64,000 nucleotides of DNA, from the NCBI GenBank assembly GCA_030706405.1, contig JAUZOO010000018.1, positions 1 to 64,000 of the forward strand, read 5' to 3'. Of this stretch, positions 15,688 through 24,034 are shown piece by piece. Under the pieces are notes generated by a model that was not told where the DNA came from, made no database searches, and worked only from the letters and a program-made list of their open reading frames with translations. This stretch comes from Bacteroidota bacterium. Lineage in GTDB: Bacteria > Bacteroidota > Bacteroidia > Bacteroidales > JAAUTT01. The first letter of the stretch is position 1, and the number at the start of each line of letters is the position of its first letter. A program made the position numbers and the translations under genes.

Positions 15688-17298
15688 ATGCCGGAACCAA
15701 ATGTAAATAATAAACAACCGAGCTATCTCGAATTTCAAGGACGATTTAAGGGCCTTGCCGGATGGATTTTTTCGACCGACCATAAACGGATTGGCCTGCT
15801 TTATCTGTATGCTATCATGACGTTTTTTTTGGTTGGAGCTATTCTGGGTGTTCTTATGCGTATCGAGCTTATAAGTCCCGGCGAAACCATTATGAAGGCA
15901 CAAACCTACAACGGGGTTTTCACGCTTCATGGGATTATCATGATATTCTTAGTGGTAATTCCCGGACTGGCTGCTGTTTTTGGAAATTTTTTTCTTCCCA
16001 TTATGATAGGTGCTAAAGACGTAGCTTTTCCGCGTCTTAATCTGTTATCGTGGTGGATTTATTTTTTTGGAGCTGTTTTGGCGGTTATGTCTCAATTTGT
16101 TGGAAATGGCCCACCCGATACCGGCTGGACTTTTTATGCTCCATATAGTACCCAAACCGGAACTAACGTTGTGGCAGCGGTTACAGCAGCTTTTGTGCTG
16201 GGTTTCTCATCCATCCTTACCGGTATAAATTTTATTGTTACAATACATAGAATGCGGGCTCCCGGGATGACTTGGTTTCGGATGCCATTGTTTCCCTGGT
16301 CCCTATATGCTACTGCTTGGATTCAGGTGCTGGCAACCCCTATCATCGGAATAACCTTGTTGATGGTGGTGGCTGAGCGGGTATTACGGATTGGGTTTTT
16401 CGACCCGTCATTGGGCGGCGATCCTATTCTTTACCAACATTTGTTCTGGATTTATTCGCACCCGGCAGTTTATATCATGATTCTTCCTGCCATGGGTGTA
16501 ATTACAGAGATTATACCAACTTTTTGTCGACAAAAAGTGTATGGTTATAAGGCAATTGCTTTATCGAGCCTTGCAATTGCTGGAGTTGGCTATCTGGTTT
16601 GGGGGCATCATATGTTTACTTCGGGCATGAGTGTTACTGCCCGGTGGATATTTTCGTTGCTTACTTTTATTGTTGCTGTGCCTAGTGCAATTAAAGTTTT
16701 TAACTGGATTGCTACCATGTATAAGGGCTCTATCGACCTTCAGCCTCCGTTTCTTTTTGCCCTTGCCTTTATCTTTCTTTTTATGATTGGAGGTATGACT
16801 GGATTGCTTTTGGGTTCATTGGCCGTTAATGTTCAGGTTCACGACACCTCGTTTGTTGTGGCGCATTTTCATTATATTATATTCGGAGGAATGGGCTTTG
16901 CCTTTTTTGCTGGCATTCATTATTGGTTTCCAAAAATGTATGGGCGGATGTTCAATATTAAACTGGCCAATATCGGGATTGCGATACTTTTTGTTGGATT
17001 TAATGTGCTGTATTTTCCGCTTTTTGTGATTGGAGTACAGGGGATGCCCCGTCGTTACTACGATTATCTGCCGCAGTTTCATACTGGTCATTTTATATCA
17101 ACAATTGGGTCGTTTATTCTTGCAATCGGCTTGATTGTGATGCTCTATAATCTTTTTTATTCGGCACGTAAAGGTGCAATTGCTCCTGCAAATCCGTGGG
17201 GAAGTCAATCGCTCGAATGGACTATACCTTCGCCGCCTCCGGTTGAGAATTTCGAAGAAATACCGGTGATTACAGAAGATCCGTACAATTATAAATGA
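15688..17298 (+). CDS. ctaD: Cytochrome c oxidase subunit I (A2-type haem-copper oxidase)
   Basis: This 536-residue, twelve-helix protein contains the low-spin haem and the haem-CuB centre. Visible landmarks are 'FTLHGIIMIFLVVIP' (haem His), 'YSHPAVYIMILP' (CuB His and the cross-linked Tyr), 'GHHMFTSGM' (two CuB His) and 'VHDTSFVVAHFHYIIFGG' (haem ligands). The usual D-channel Glu of 'HPEVY' is missing and the preceding residues are Tyr-Ser. This YS arrangement defines the A2 type known from caa3 oxidases such as that of Rhodothermus. The gene precedes subunits III, IV and II. Whether haem A or O is inserted depends on a heme A synthase, which is not in the window. Confidence 0.96.
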   Translation: MPEPNVNNKQPSYLEFQGRFKGLAGWIFSTDHKRIGLLYLYAIMTFFLVGAILGVLMRIELISPGETIMKAQTYNGVFTLHGIIMIFLVVIPGLAAVFGNFFLPIMIGAKDVAFPRLNLLSWWIYFFGAVLAVMSQFVGNGPPDTGWTFYAPYSTQTGTNVVAAVTAAFVLGFSSILTGINFIVTIHRMRAPGMTWFRMPLFPWSLYATAWIQVLATPIIGITLLMVVAERVLRIGFFDPSLGGDPILYQHLFWIYSHPAVYIMILPAMGVITEIIPTFCRQKVYGYKAIALSSLAIAGVGYLVWGHHMFTSGMSVTARWIFSLLTFIVAVPSAIKVFNWIATMYKGSIDLQPPFLFALAFIFLFMIGGMTGLLLGSLAVNVQVHDTSFVVAHFHYIIFGGMGFAFFAGIHYWFPKMYGRMFNIKLANIGIAILFVGFNVLYFPLFVIGVQGMPRRYYDYLPQFHTGHFISTIGSFILAIGLIVMLYNLFYSARKGAIAPANPWGSQSLEWTIPSPPPVENFEEIPVITEDPYNYK

Positions 17299-17325
17299 TT
17301 GAAAATTGAATATTAAATCTGCTTT

Positions 17326-17943
17326 GTGATGGAAAGTGTAGTTACCCATGCGGAACATCGTGACGACTTTGGGGCAAAGCTGGGAATGTGGATTTTTATC
17401 TTCACCGAATTGTTGCTTTTTGGAGGATTGTTCCTAGTATATGCTGTTTATCGGCGGCTTTATCCGGCCGATTTTCACGATGCAGCCCTCGAACTGAATG
17501 CTTTTTTAGGAACTCTCAATACCGTTGCTCTCCTGATTAGCAGTATGACGGTGGCCATGTCGCTTACAGCCGTTCAGAAAGGAAATCAAAAACTGGCTGC
17601 CAGGCTCATCCTGGTAACTATACTGATGGGCGTGTTTTTTCTTTTTAACAAGTACCATGAGTGGGGAACTGAGATTCGCGATGGGCTTTATCCTGGCTCC
17701 GAAAACCTGATGGGACAGGCTCACGGGGTGACATTATTTTTTGGTCTGTATTTTTTTATGACAGGGTTACACATGCTTCATATGTTGGTAGGCATGATCT
17801 TGTTGATCGTCACTTGGGTAAAGATAAAAAGCGGAGCGATTAACTCCGAGCGTTATGTCTTGCTCGAAAATGGTTCGTTATACTGGTGTCTGGTCGATTT
17901 AATATGGATTTTTCTTTTTCCTCTGCTTTATCTGATACCTTAA
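17326..17943 (+). CDS. ctaE: Cytochrome c oxidase subunit III
   Basis: The 205-residue protein has five or so membrane helices and begins with the soluble 'VTHAEHRDDFGAKLGMWIFIFTELLLFGGLF' segment typical of short, caa3/bo3-type subunit III. The 'QAHGVTLFFGLYFFMTGLHMLHMLVGM' region holds the conserved Glu/His-rich helix. It stabilises the proton-pumping core and does not bind metals. It lies 27 nt after subunit I. Confidence 0.93.
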   Translation: MMESVVTHAEHRDDFGAKLGMWIFIFTELLLFGGLFLVYAVYRRLYPADFHDAALELNAFLGTLNTVALLISSMTVAMSLTAVQKGNQKLAARLILVTILMGVFFLFNKYHEWGTEIRDGLYPGSENLMGQAHGVTLFFGLYFFMTGLHMLHMLVGMILLIVTWVKIKSGAINSERYVLLENGSLYWCLVDLIWIFLFPLLYLIP

Positions 17944-17968
17944 AATGATTTTAATAAACAAATAGTAA

Positions 17969-18259
17969 TTGCTTATGGAATCCGAAAAACATCATATTAC
18001 AAGTTACAGGACTTATGTCCTAGTGCTGATAGTGCTGTTGTTACTGGTGTCGATTTCTGTTGGGGTAACACATATGGGGTTAAAAACGTGGACTGTGGGT
18101 GTGGCATTACTTATTATGTGTGCCATGGCCTCCATTATCCTGATTTATTTTATGCACTTGAAGTTCGACCATATTCTGCTTAAAGTATTGGTGGTTGGAG
18201 TGTTTTTGTTGTTTGCCACGTTCATAGGGATTACGCTGCTCGAATATTTGACCCGATAG
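17969..18259 (+). CDS. Cytochrome c oxidase subunit IV (prokaryotic, CtaF-like)
   Basis: The 96-residue product has three hydrophobic helices and opens MLMESEKHHITSY, where MESEK two codons in is an equally good start. The 'MIMCAMASIILIYFMHLKFD'-type middle helix is characteristic of bacterial COX4. The protein helps CuB loading and assembly in known oxidases. Its position between subunits III and II supports the call. Confidence 0.88.
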   Translation: MLMESEKHHITSYRTYVLVLIVLLLLVSISVGVTHMGLKTWTVGVALLIMCAMASIILIYFMHLKFDHILLKVLVVGVFLLFATFIGITLLEYLTR

Positions 18260-18289
18260 TTTTATCGGATAATTATACCGGAATTAAAA

Positions 18290-19216
18290 TTGAACATTAT
18301 GTTTACCGAAGCTTCTAATTTTGTTGAAGGTGTTGACTTTGCGTTTAAGTTCATTTTCGGCATCGCTATGTTTTTTTTGGTAGGGCTTACAACGGTTATG
18401 ATCGTTTTTATAATTAAATACAATCGGAAGAAACATCCGAATGCCGTACAAATTCCGAGTAATAACACCCTCGAAATTACCTGGACAGCAATTCCTTTAG
18501 CCCTTGTTTTGCTAATGTTTTATTATGGATATGTGGCTTTTATGCCAATGCGTAATCCGCCTAAAGATGCGATGATTGTTAAAACTACGGGTCGTATGTG
18601 GGCATGGGACTTTGAATATGCCAACGGTAAGCACTCTCAGGAACTGGTAGTTCCGTTAAAAAAGCCGGTTCGTCTGAATATGACATCCAAAGATGTAGTG
18701 CATAGCCTGTATATTCCTTCCTTTAGGGTGAAAGAAGACGTAGTTCCCGGTAGACAAACAGTTTTGTGGTTTATCGCGGAGGAAGAAGGCACTTATGAGA
18801 TATTCTGTACGGCATATTGCGGGTTAGGGCATTCGGGGATGGGTTCAGTGGTCAAAGTTGTGTCTCAGAAAGCGTTTGATAAGTGGTTCGCTGAAATTCC
18901 AAAGCCAGCGGCAGGCGCTGCCCAGGGGCTCGAAATTATTAAACGAAATGCGTGTACTTCCTGTCATTCGGTGGACGGGTCAAAGCTAATCGGACCATCA
19001 TTTAAAGGACTATATAATTCAAAGCATGTTGTTATTAGTAATGGGAAAGAACATGAGATAACTGCTGATTCTGCATATGTGCGAACGTCTGTTCTCGAAC
19101 CGGATAAAGACGTGGTTAAAGGCTTCAATAAGGGGCTGATGAGAAGTTATAAAGGCACAGTTAGTGAGACCGATATAAAAAATATTATCGAATATTTTAA
19201 GAGTATAAGCAGATAA
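18290..19216 (+). CDS. ctaC: Cytochrome c oxidase subunit II fused to cytochrome c (caa3 type)
   Basis: The 308-residue protein has two N-terminal membrane helices and a periplasmic cupredoxin domain. The CuA ligands are visible: His in 'DVVHSLYIPSF', then 'CTAYCGLGHSGM' with both Cys, His and Met. A C-terminal cytochrome c domain (from about residue 205) has CTSCH and a probable Met ligand in 'GLMRSYKG'. The fusion makes this a caa3 oxidase that can accept electrons through its own haem c. It is placed last of the four structural subunits rather than first, which is unusual. The start at 18290 follows an earlier ORF choice; MFTEAS three codons later is possible. Confidence 0.95.
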   Translation: MNIMFTEASNFVEGVDFAFKFIFGIAMFFLVGLTTVMIVFIIKYNRKKHPNAVQIPSNNTLEITWTAIPLALVLLMFYYGYVAFMPMRNPPKDAMIVKTTGRMWAWDFEYANGKHSQELVVPLKKPVRLNMTSKDVVHSLYIPSFRVKEDVVPGRQTVLWFIAEEEGTYEIFCTAYCGLGHSGMGSVVKVVSQKAFDKWFAEIPKPAAGAAQGLEIIKRNACTSCHSVDGSKLIGPSFKGLYNSKHVVISNGKEHEITADSAYVRTSVLEPDKDVVKGFNKGLMRSYKGTVSETDIKNIIEYFKSISR

Positions 19217-19221
19217 TATTT

Positions 19222-20067
19222 ATGACAAACGTCCGGATATTTTTACGGTTAACCCGGTTTCCTCTTTCGCTGGCTATATCTTTTTCGGCTTTGGTGGGAG
19301 CCATGCTTGGCTGTGGGACGTTTAATCATACATGTGCTTCAACGTTTATGGGAGTGTGGTTACTTTCCGGGGCAGCTTCAGCCTTTAACCAATATCAGGA
19401 AAGAGAGGCGGATGCCCTTATGGAACGGACTAAAAACAGACCTCTGCCATCTAGACAAATACCACCGGTTACTGTCGTTCGCATAGCGTTGATTTTGGGA
19501 TTTTTGGGAACCGCATTGCTCTTTAGTTGTGCAACGCCATTAGCTTCAGCACTGGCTGTCTTTAACCTTTTATGGTATAATCTGGTATATACCCCTTTAA
19601 AGAAACGATCGTCGCTGGCATTGCTTGCCGGAGCCTTAACCGGAGCATTGCCTCCGATGATAGGTTGGTCTGCAACTGGTGGAAACTCGTTTAGTCCGAC
19701 TATTTTGTTGATAGCTTTATTCATGTATCTGTGGCAAATACCTCATTTTTGGCTTTTGCTGAAAACCTATGGGAAGGAATACGAAAAAGCCGGCTTCTGT
19801 ACATTACATTGGCCGGCTGATAGTTTTTTCGGGAAATATATCCTTTTAATATGGATGACCAGTACTTCTGTTTGTTCTTTGTTTTTTCCTCTTTTCGGAA
19901 TTGTTACAAATATCTATCTGATTGTTTTTTTGTTAATTATAAATGTTTGGCTGATATATAGTTTTGTAAGCATTATTTTTTTGCATCAGCCGGTTTTAAA
20001 AATGCCCCGAATATATTTTTATCAGGCAGTAGTTCTGTTAATCCTGCTGGCGGATCTTATTTTTTAA
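19222..20067 (+). CDS. ctaB: Protoheme IX farnesyltransferase (heme O synthase)
   Basis: The 281-residue UbiA-family membrane enzyme adds a farnesyl group to haem b to make haem O, the precursor of haem A. The first allylic diphosphate motif reads [19 protein letters not shown], where the first Asp of the usual NxxxDxxxD is Glu. About eight hydrophobic helices follow. Being last in the oxidase operon matches its job. The 3' end overlaps the convergent chemoreceptor gene by 11 bp. Confidence 0.93.
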   Translation: MTNVRIFLRLTRFPLSLAISFSALVGAMLGCGTFNHTCASTFMGVWLLSGAASAFNQYQEREADALMERTKNRPLPSRQIPPVTVVRIALILGFLGTALLFSCATPLASALAVFNLLWYNLVYTPLKKRSSLALLAGALTGALPPMIGWSATGGNSFSPTILLIALFMYLWQIPHFWLLLKTYGKEYEKAGFCTLHWPADSFFGKYILLIWMTSTSVCSLFFPLFGIVTNIYLIVFLLIINVWLIYSFVSIIFLHQPVLKMPRIYFYQAVVLLILLADLIF

Positions 20068-21214
20068 AGAATCCAATGGTGTTTACTAATACATTCGAAT
20101 GCGATTTAAGTGTGCTGGCAGCTTCAACCAGTTCATCCGCAGTTGATGCAGTGTTTTGCGTCTGTTGGTTTAAATCCTGAATAGCATTGTTGATAAGCGT
20201 AGTCCCCCCATTCTGTTCGATGCTTGCAGAAGTAATTTCCTGAACAAGTCTGGAGGTGCGTTCTATTTCAGGAACTACCTTTGAGAGGTTTTTCCCGGCG
20301 ATTTCAGAGTTCTTTAAGCTTTCTACTGAAAGGGACATTATATCTTCGGCGGCTAATTTGCTGTTTTCTGCTAATTTGCGCACCTCGGCGGCAACAACGG
20401 CAAATCCTTTTCCGTATTCTCCGGCCCGTGCGGCTTCTACGGCGGCATTTAAAGCTAAAATATTGGTTTGAAATGAAATATCGTTGATGACGGAAATCCT
20501 GTCGGAGATTTTTCGGATAGAATGGAGGGCTTGATTCATAGAGTCGTTGCTCTCGACTATGCCTTTGGACGAGGTAACTGCAATATGCTCTGTTTCGCGT
20601 GCATTGGTGGCATTCTGAGTTATATTGGCAGCCATCTCTTCCATGCTCGACGATAGTTCTTCTACAGACGAGGCTTGGCTATTTGCCCCATTGGCGAGGG
20701 TTACAGCCGCTTCATTCAAAAGAGAACTCATGCGGGCAACATCTTCTGCGCTTGTATTGATGTTGTCCACTACGGTTTGCAATTTATTTACCAAATATTG
20801 GATTGAAGCCGCAATCTCCCCGATTTCATTGTTCTGGGAAATAGTATTTGGATCGATGGTAATATTTAACTGGCCATTGGATAACTCCCGGATTTTTCTG
20901 TTTAAATCATTTATAGGTTTTCTGACAACCCGTTTGGTCACAAAATTTGCGCTGACCAGCCAAACCAAACAAACCGGAACTGCCCAAGCGACATGGATAA
21001 ACCCTTTGTTTCCAACAATAAATGCAACAATGCCAACACCCATTGAAGCGATAAAAACTGTCATTGCAGTGGAAAAGATGATGCTTTTACGGTATAAGAA
21101 CCAAACGACACCATACCCAAAAGGAATGAGCGCAAACACAACGAATAATGAAAAAATAACAACCGGATCCATAATGAAATTAGATTTAGATTTCGAAAAT
21201 AGACTATTTGCCAT
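20057..21214 (-). CDS. Methyl-accepting chemotaxis protein without a large sensor domain
   Basis: The 385-residue protein has three or four closely spaced hydrophobic helices in the first ~110 residues and no periplasmic ligand-binding domain. A HAMP-like stretch ('[23 protein letters not shown]') is followed by the signalling hairpin tip '[35 protein letters not shown]'. Such receptors often sense a membrane or cytosolic cue. No che genes are nearby, so this is an orphan receptor. An internal start at 21172 (MDPVVIF) would remove 14 residues. The 3' end overlaps ctaB by 11 bp on the opposite strand. Confidence 0.92.
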   Translation of the reverse strand: MANSLFSKSKSNFIMDPVVIFSLFVVFALIPFGYGVVWFLYRKSIIFSTAMTVFIASMGVGIVAFIVGNKGFIHVAWAVPVCLVWLVSANFVTKRVVRKPINDLNRKIRELSNGQLNITIDPNTISQNNEIGEIAASIQYLVNKLQTVVDNINTSAEDVARMSSLLNEAAVTLANGANSQASSVEELSSSMEEMAANITQNATNARETEHIAVTSSKGIVESNDSMNQALHSIRKISDRISVINDISFQTNILALNAAVEAARAGEYGKGFAVVAAEVRKLAENSKLAAEDIMSLSVESLKNSEIAGKNLSKVVPEIERTSRLVQEITSASIEQNGGTTLINNAIQDLNQQTQNTASTADELVEAASTLKSHSNVLVNTIGFFKK

Positions 21215-21411
21215 AATTTGACAATTCGGGCAAAAAAGTCTAAAAAGTAGTGGAATTAGGGCGTGTTGAAAATCAATGAAATACTAAAGCAATAAACAGA
21301 ATGATCCATTAATTAAACAAAGGATAAGGGTAGTTAACCGGGAAAAAGATACATTTGGACATTCTAAAATAGGTTTTAGTCAAAAAAATAATTTTTTACT
21401 AAACAATTTCA

Positions 21412-21428
21412 ATTTGTAACGTACAAAT
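21412..21428. promoter_or_regulatory. Inverted repeat upstream of the secreted coiled-coil gene
   Basis: ATTTGTA-ACG-TACAAAT is a perfect 7-bp inverted repeat with a 3-nt spacer, about 55 nt before the next start codon. It may be an operator. No binding protein can be named. Confidence 0.35.
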
Positions 21429-21482
21429 GATAACTTAGCTTTAAATTGAAAACTAACTTAAAAATTAACTAAAATAGTTACT

Positions 21483-22124
21483 ATGAGAACAATTTTACAT
21501 TTGTCGGGGAGCAATGTATTTAAAATGAGTAGAATGAAATGGGGTTTGTCACTTTTGACGATGGTTTGCGGGCTGAATCTTTCTTTCGCACAAACGCAAA
21601 CTCCGGAGAGCAAAAAGGAAGCAGATATAAAGCGGTTTGAAGCAACTTATAACACCGCTAAAGCCGGTCTGGCCATGGCCGAAAAGCAAGCCGCTGCTGC
21701 CGATTCATTGCTTTCGGTAGGACCGGATATGATTAAAGAAGGCAATGCAACCCTTAAAGAAGTGGATGCCGAAAGAGCTGCGAAGGCAAAGGAATATAAA
21801 CTCCAAACAAAACCATTAAACAAACGCTTAGGTTCGAAAGATAAGGACGACGCTACCGATGCAAAAAATGAACTTAAAAAGATTGATGCCCAGTTTAAGG
21901 CCGACATGAAGGCTTTGGATAAAAAAGAAAAAGATGCAGAAAAGAAAATAACCACCGGAGAGAATAACAAAATCAAAGGGAAAATGAATAAGAAAACTTC
22001 TGCAGAGAAGTTGAAGAATGCCCAGGCTAAATTTGACGATGCCGAAGCCAAACTCGATGCTGCCAAGGGTGGCGACGAACCTGTAAAAGGCATGGATAAA
22101 AATAAGAAAAGCAAGAAAAAGTAA
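21483..22124 (+). CDS. Secreted Lys/Ala-rich coiled-coil protein, function unknown
   Basis: The 213-residue product has a signal peptide (MSRMKWGLSLLTMVCGLNLSFAQ); the better start may be ATG at 21525, fifteen codons in. After 'AQTQTPESKKE' the rest is almost all charged residues and Ala, with heptad-like patterns ('AEKQAAAADSLL', 'DAKNELKKIDAQFKADMKALDKKEKDAEKK'). It ends in a poly-basic tail. This predicts a long periplasmic or outer-membrane coiled coil. No catalytic motif is seen. It has its own promoter region and a strong terminator, so it acts alone. Confidence 0.7.
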   Translation: MRTILHLSGSNVFKMSRMKWGLSLLTMVCGLNLSFAQTQTPESKKEADIKRFEATYNTAKAGLAMAEKQAAAADSLLSVGPDMIKEGNATLKEVDAERAAKAKEYKLQTKPLNKRLGSKDKDDATDAKNELKKIDAQFKADMKALDKKEKDAEKKITTGENNKIKGKMNKKTSAEKLKNAQAKFDDAEAKLDAAKGGDEPVKGMDKNKKSKKK

Positions 22125-22139
22125 ATTTTAGAAAAGAAA

Positions 22140-22172
22140 AGCCCTCAGATTCTGAATCTGAGGGCTTTTTTC
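22140..22172. terminator. Bidirectional terminator between the coiled-coil gene and hisS
   Basis: AGCCCTCAGATTC and GAATCTGAGGGCT form a 13-bp palindromic stem, with an A run on the left and a T run on the right. It would serve both converging genes. Confidence 0.88.
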
Positions 22173-22182
22173 GTATATAAAC

Positions 22183-23538
22183 TTAGGAAAGTTGTTCAAT
22201 CAGTTCGGTAAAGGAGACCTTGGATTGCTCGCCGGTTTGCATATTCTTAAGCGTAATAAGCTGCTGTTGGATTTCTTCTTCACCAACTAAAGCAACAAAT
22301 GGAATTTTACGTGCATCGGCATAACTCATCTGCTTTTTCATTTTGGCGCTTCCCGGAAAAAGTTCAGCTTTGATGCCTGCCTGACGAAGTTTCTGTACCA
22401 ACGGAAGGCAATACATTTCTTCTTTAGTTCCAAAATTCATAAACAGAATCTTAGTCGATTGGGCGGTATCGATGGGGTAGGCGTTAAGCTGATTAAGTAC
22501 GTCGTAAATACGATCGGCACCAAACGAAATTCCAACTCCCGACACATCGGGCAACCCAAAAATGCCGGTAAGGTTATCGTAGCGGCCACCACCACAGATG
22601 CTGCCGATTTCAACATCGAGGGCTTTTACTTCGAAGATGGCTCCGGTATAATAATTTAAGCCGCGCGCCAAGGTAAGGTCAAGTTCTATCGGGGTAGAAA
22701 TCTCCAATGTTTTTACATAATCGAAAACCGATTGAAGTTCCTCGATGCCTTTAACGCCAATCTCTGAAGTTGAAATCCATGCTTTGAGTTTGTCGAGTTT
22801 TTCCTGGTTATTGCCGGAAAGCTCAAACAAAGGTTGAAGTTTAACAATGGCTTCGTCGGAAACACCCCGCTCGCGGAGTTCTTCATTCACCTTGTGCAAA
22901 CCTATCTTTTCGAGTTTGTCGATAGCAACCGTGATGTCTACGATTTTATCGGGCTGACCGATGATTTCGGCTATCCCGCTAAGGATTTTGCGGTTGTTAA
23001 GTTTAATAATGGTACGGACGCCAAGACGTTTAAAGCCTTCGTCGATAATCTGAATCAGTTCAACTTCGTTAAGCAGCGAGTCGGAGCCAACCACATCAAC
23101 GTCGCACTGATAAAATTCGCGGTAACGGCCTTTTTGTGGACGGTCGGCACGCCAAACCGGCTGCATCTGGTAACGTTTAAAAGGAAAGGTTATGGTTCCG
23201 CGATTTTGTACTACGTAACGTGCAAACGGAACGGTAAGGTCGTAGCGTAGGCCTTTTTCGCACATCGCGTACGAAAGCTGCGGAAGATTTTTTTCGCGAA
23301 GGTTATCCTCGGTAACGCCCGAAAGAAAGTCGCCTGAATTCAGTATACGGAATAAAAGTTTATCCCCTTCTTCTCCATATTTTCCAAGCAGTGTTGAAAG
23401 ATTCTCCATAGCAGGAGTTTCTATCTGTTGGTAGCCGTGAAGCTGAAAAACACCCTTTAAGGTATCGAAGATAAAGTTTCGTTTACGCATTTCCTCAGGG
23501 GAAAAATCGCGTGTGCCCTTTGGTATTGAAGGTCTCAT
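22183..23538 (-). CDS. hisS: Histidyl-tRNA synthetase
   Basis: This 451-residue class II synthetase charges tRNA-His. It opens with '[19 protein letters not shown]' and has motif 2-like '[21 protein letters not shown]'. Family-specific histidine motifs are present as '[19 protein letters not shown]' and '[14 protein letters not shown]', and the C-terminal anticodon-binding domain follows. Length and order are normal. The start codon lies at the left edge of an inverted-repeat region holding a four-helix-bundle gene. Confidence 0.97.
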   Translation of the reverse strand: MRPSIPKGTRDFSPEEMRKRNFIFDTLKGVFQLHGYQQIETPAMENLSTLLGKYGEEGDKLLFRILNSGDFLSGVTEDNLREKNLPQLSYAMCEKGLRYDLTVPFARYVVQNRGTITFPFKRYQMQPVWRADRPQKGRYREFYQCDVDVVGSDSLLNEVELIQIIDEGFKRLGVRTIIKLNNRKILSGIAEIIGQPDKIVDITVAIDKLEKIGLHKVNEELRERGVSDEAIVKLQPLFELSGNNQEKLDKLKAWISTSEIGVKGIEELQSVFDYVKTLEISTPIELDLTLARGLNYYTGAIFEVKALDVEIGSICGGGRYDNLTGIFGLPDVSGVGISFGADRIYDVLNQLNAYPIDTAQSTKILFMNFGTKEEMYCLPLVQKLRQAGIKAELFPGSAKMKKQMSYADARKIPFVALVGEEEIQQQLITLKNMQTGEQSKVSFTELIEQLS

Positions 23539-23544
23539 AGTATG

Positions 23545-23565
23545 AATTACGAATTACTGATTACT
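23545..23565 (+). repeat. Left arm of inverted repeat flanking the four-helix-bundle gene
   Basis: AATTACGAATTACTGATTACT begins a run of degenerate ATTAC repeats. The first 13 bases are exactly the reverse complement of 24016-24028. Confidence 0.7.
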
Positions 23566-23627
23566 AACTACAAATTACTGATTACTTGCTACGAGTTGTG
23601 GTTTGAGCTGTATATAAATGTGAAAAA

Positions 23628-23999
23628 TTACTTAGATAGCGACTGTTTGGTTGTTGTAATTATTCGGCTTAAAACTTTCTTAATGGCAAGAATATCTGTT
23701 AAAAGTTTTTCTTCAAAAGGAAAGTTTTGGGATTGCTTACACAACATTAACCAATATTCAGTTTCATTAGCCTCTTTCTCTGCAATTTTAAGTTTATGGA
23801 TAAAATCCACTTTACTTTCGGCATATTGAGCTTCTCTTACATTGGCTCCAACTGACGTACCCGAACGAAAGAGTTGCTTAGCTATAACATATTTTTTAGC
23901 GCTTTCCAGTTGCTCGGTGTAAGCTATAACTTGGAGGGCGTAATTAAATGTCATATCTAAAATGATGTTTGACTTTTCCTGTCTTATCTCCTCTTCCAT
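23628..23999 (-). CDS. Four-helix bundle protein (S23/rRNA intervening-sequence-protein family)
   Basis: The 123-residue product carries the family core 'IAKQLFRSGTSVGANVREAQYAESKVDFIHKLKIAEKEANETEYWL'. This TIGR02436-like family was first seen in intervening sequences of 23S rRNA genes and is related to the Avd protein of diversity-generating retroelements. Molecular function is not settled. Here it sits between hisS and ettA, with 13-bp inverted repeats about 470 bp apart at its edges. No reverse transcriptase or variable repeat is near, so it is not part of a retroelement in this window. Confidence 0.88.
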   Translation of the reverse strand: MEEEIRQEKSNIILDMTFNYALQVIAYTEQLESAKKYVIAKQLFRSGTSVGANVREAQYAESKVDFIHKLKIAEKEANETEYWLMLCKQSQNFPFEEKLLTDILAIKKVLSRIITTTKQSLSK

Positions 24000-24000
24000 T

Positions 24001-24028
24001 AGTAATCGGTCATTTGTAATTCGTAATT
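24001..24028 (+). repeat. Right arm of inverted repeat flanking the four-helix-bundle gene
   Basis: The reverse complement reads AATTACGAATTAC, then AAATGACCGATTACT, matching the left arm apart from a small gap. It lies between the four-helix-bundle start and the ettA stop. Confidence 0.7.
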
Positions 24029-24034
24029 GATTTA

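Noticed and set aside
23628-23999. Diversity-generating retroelement accessory (Avd)
   Set aside because: The family is related, but no reverse transcriptase, template or variable repeat lies nearby.
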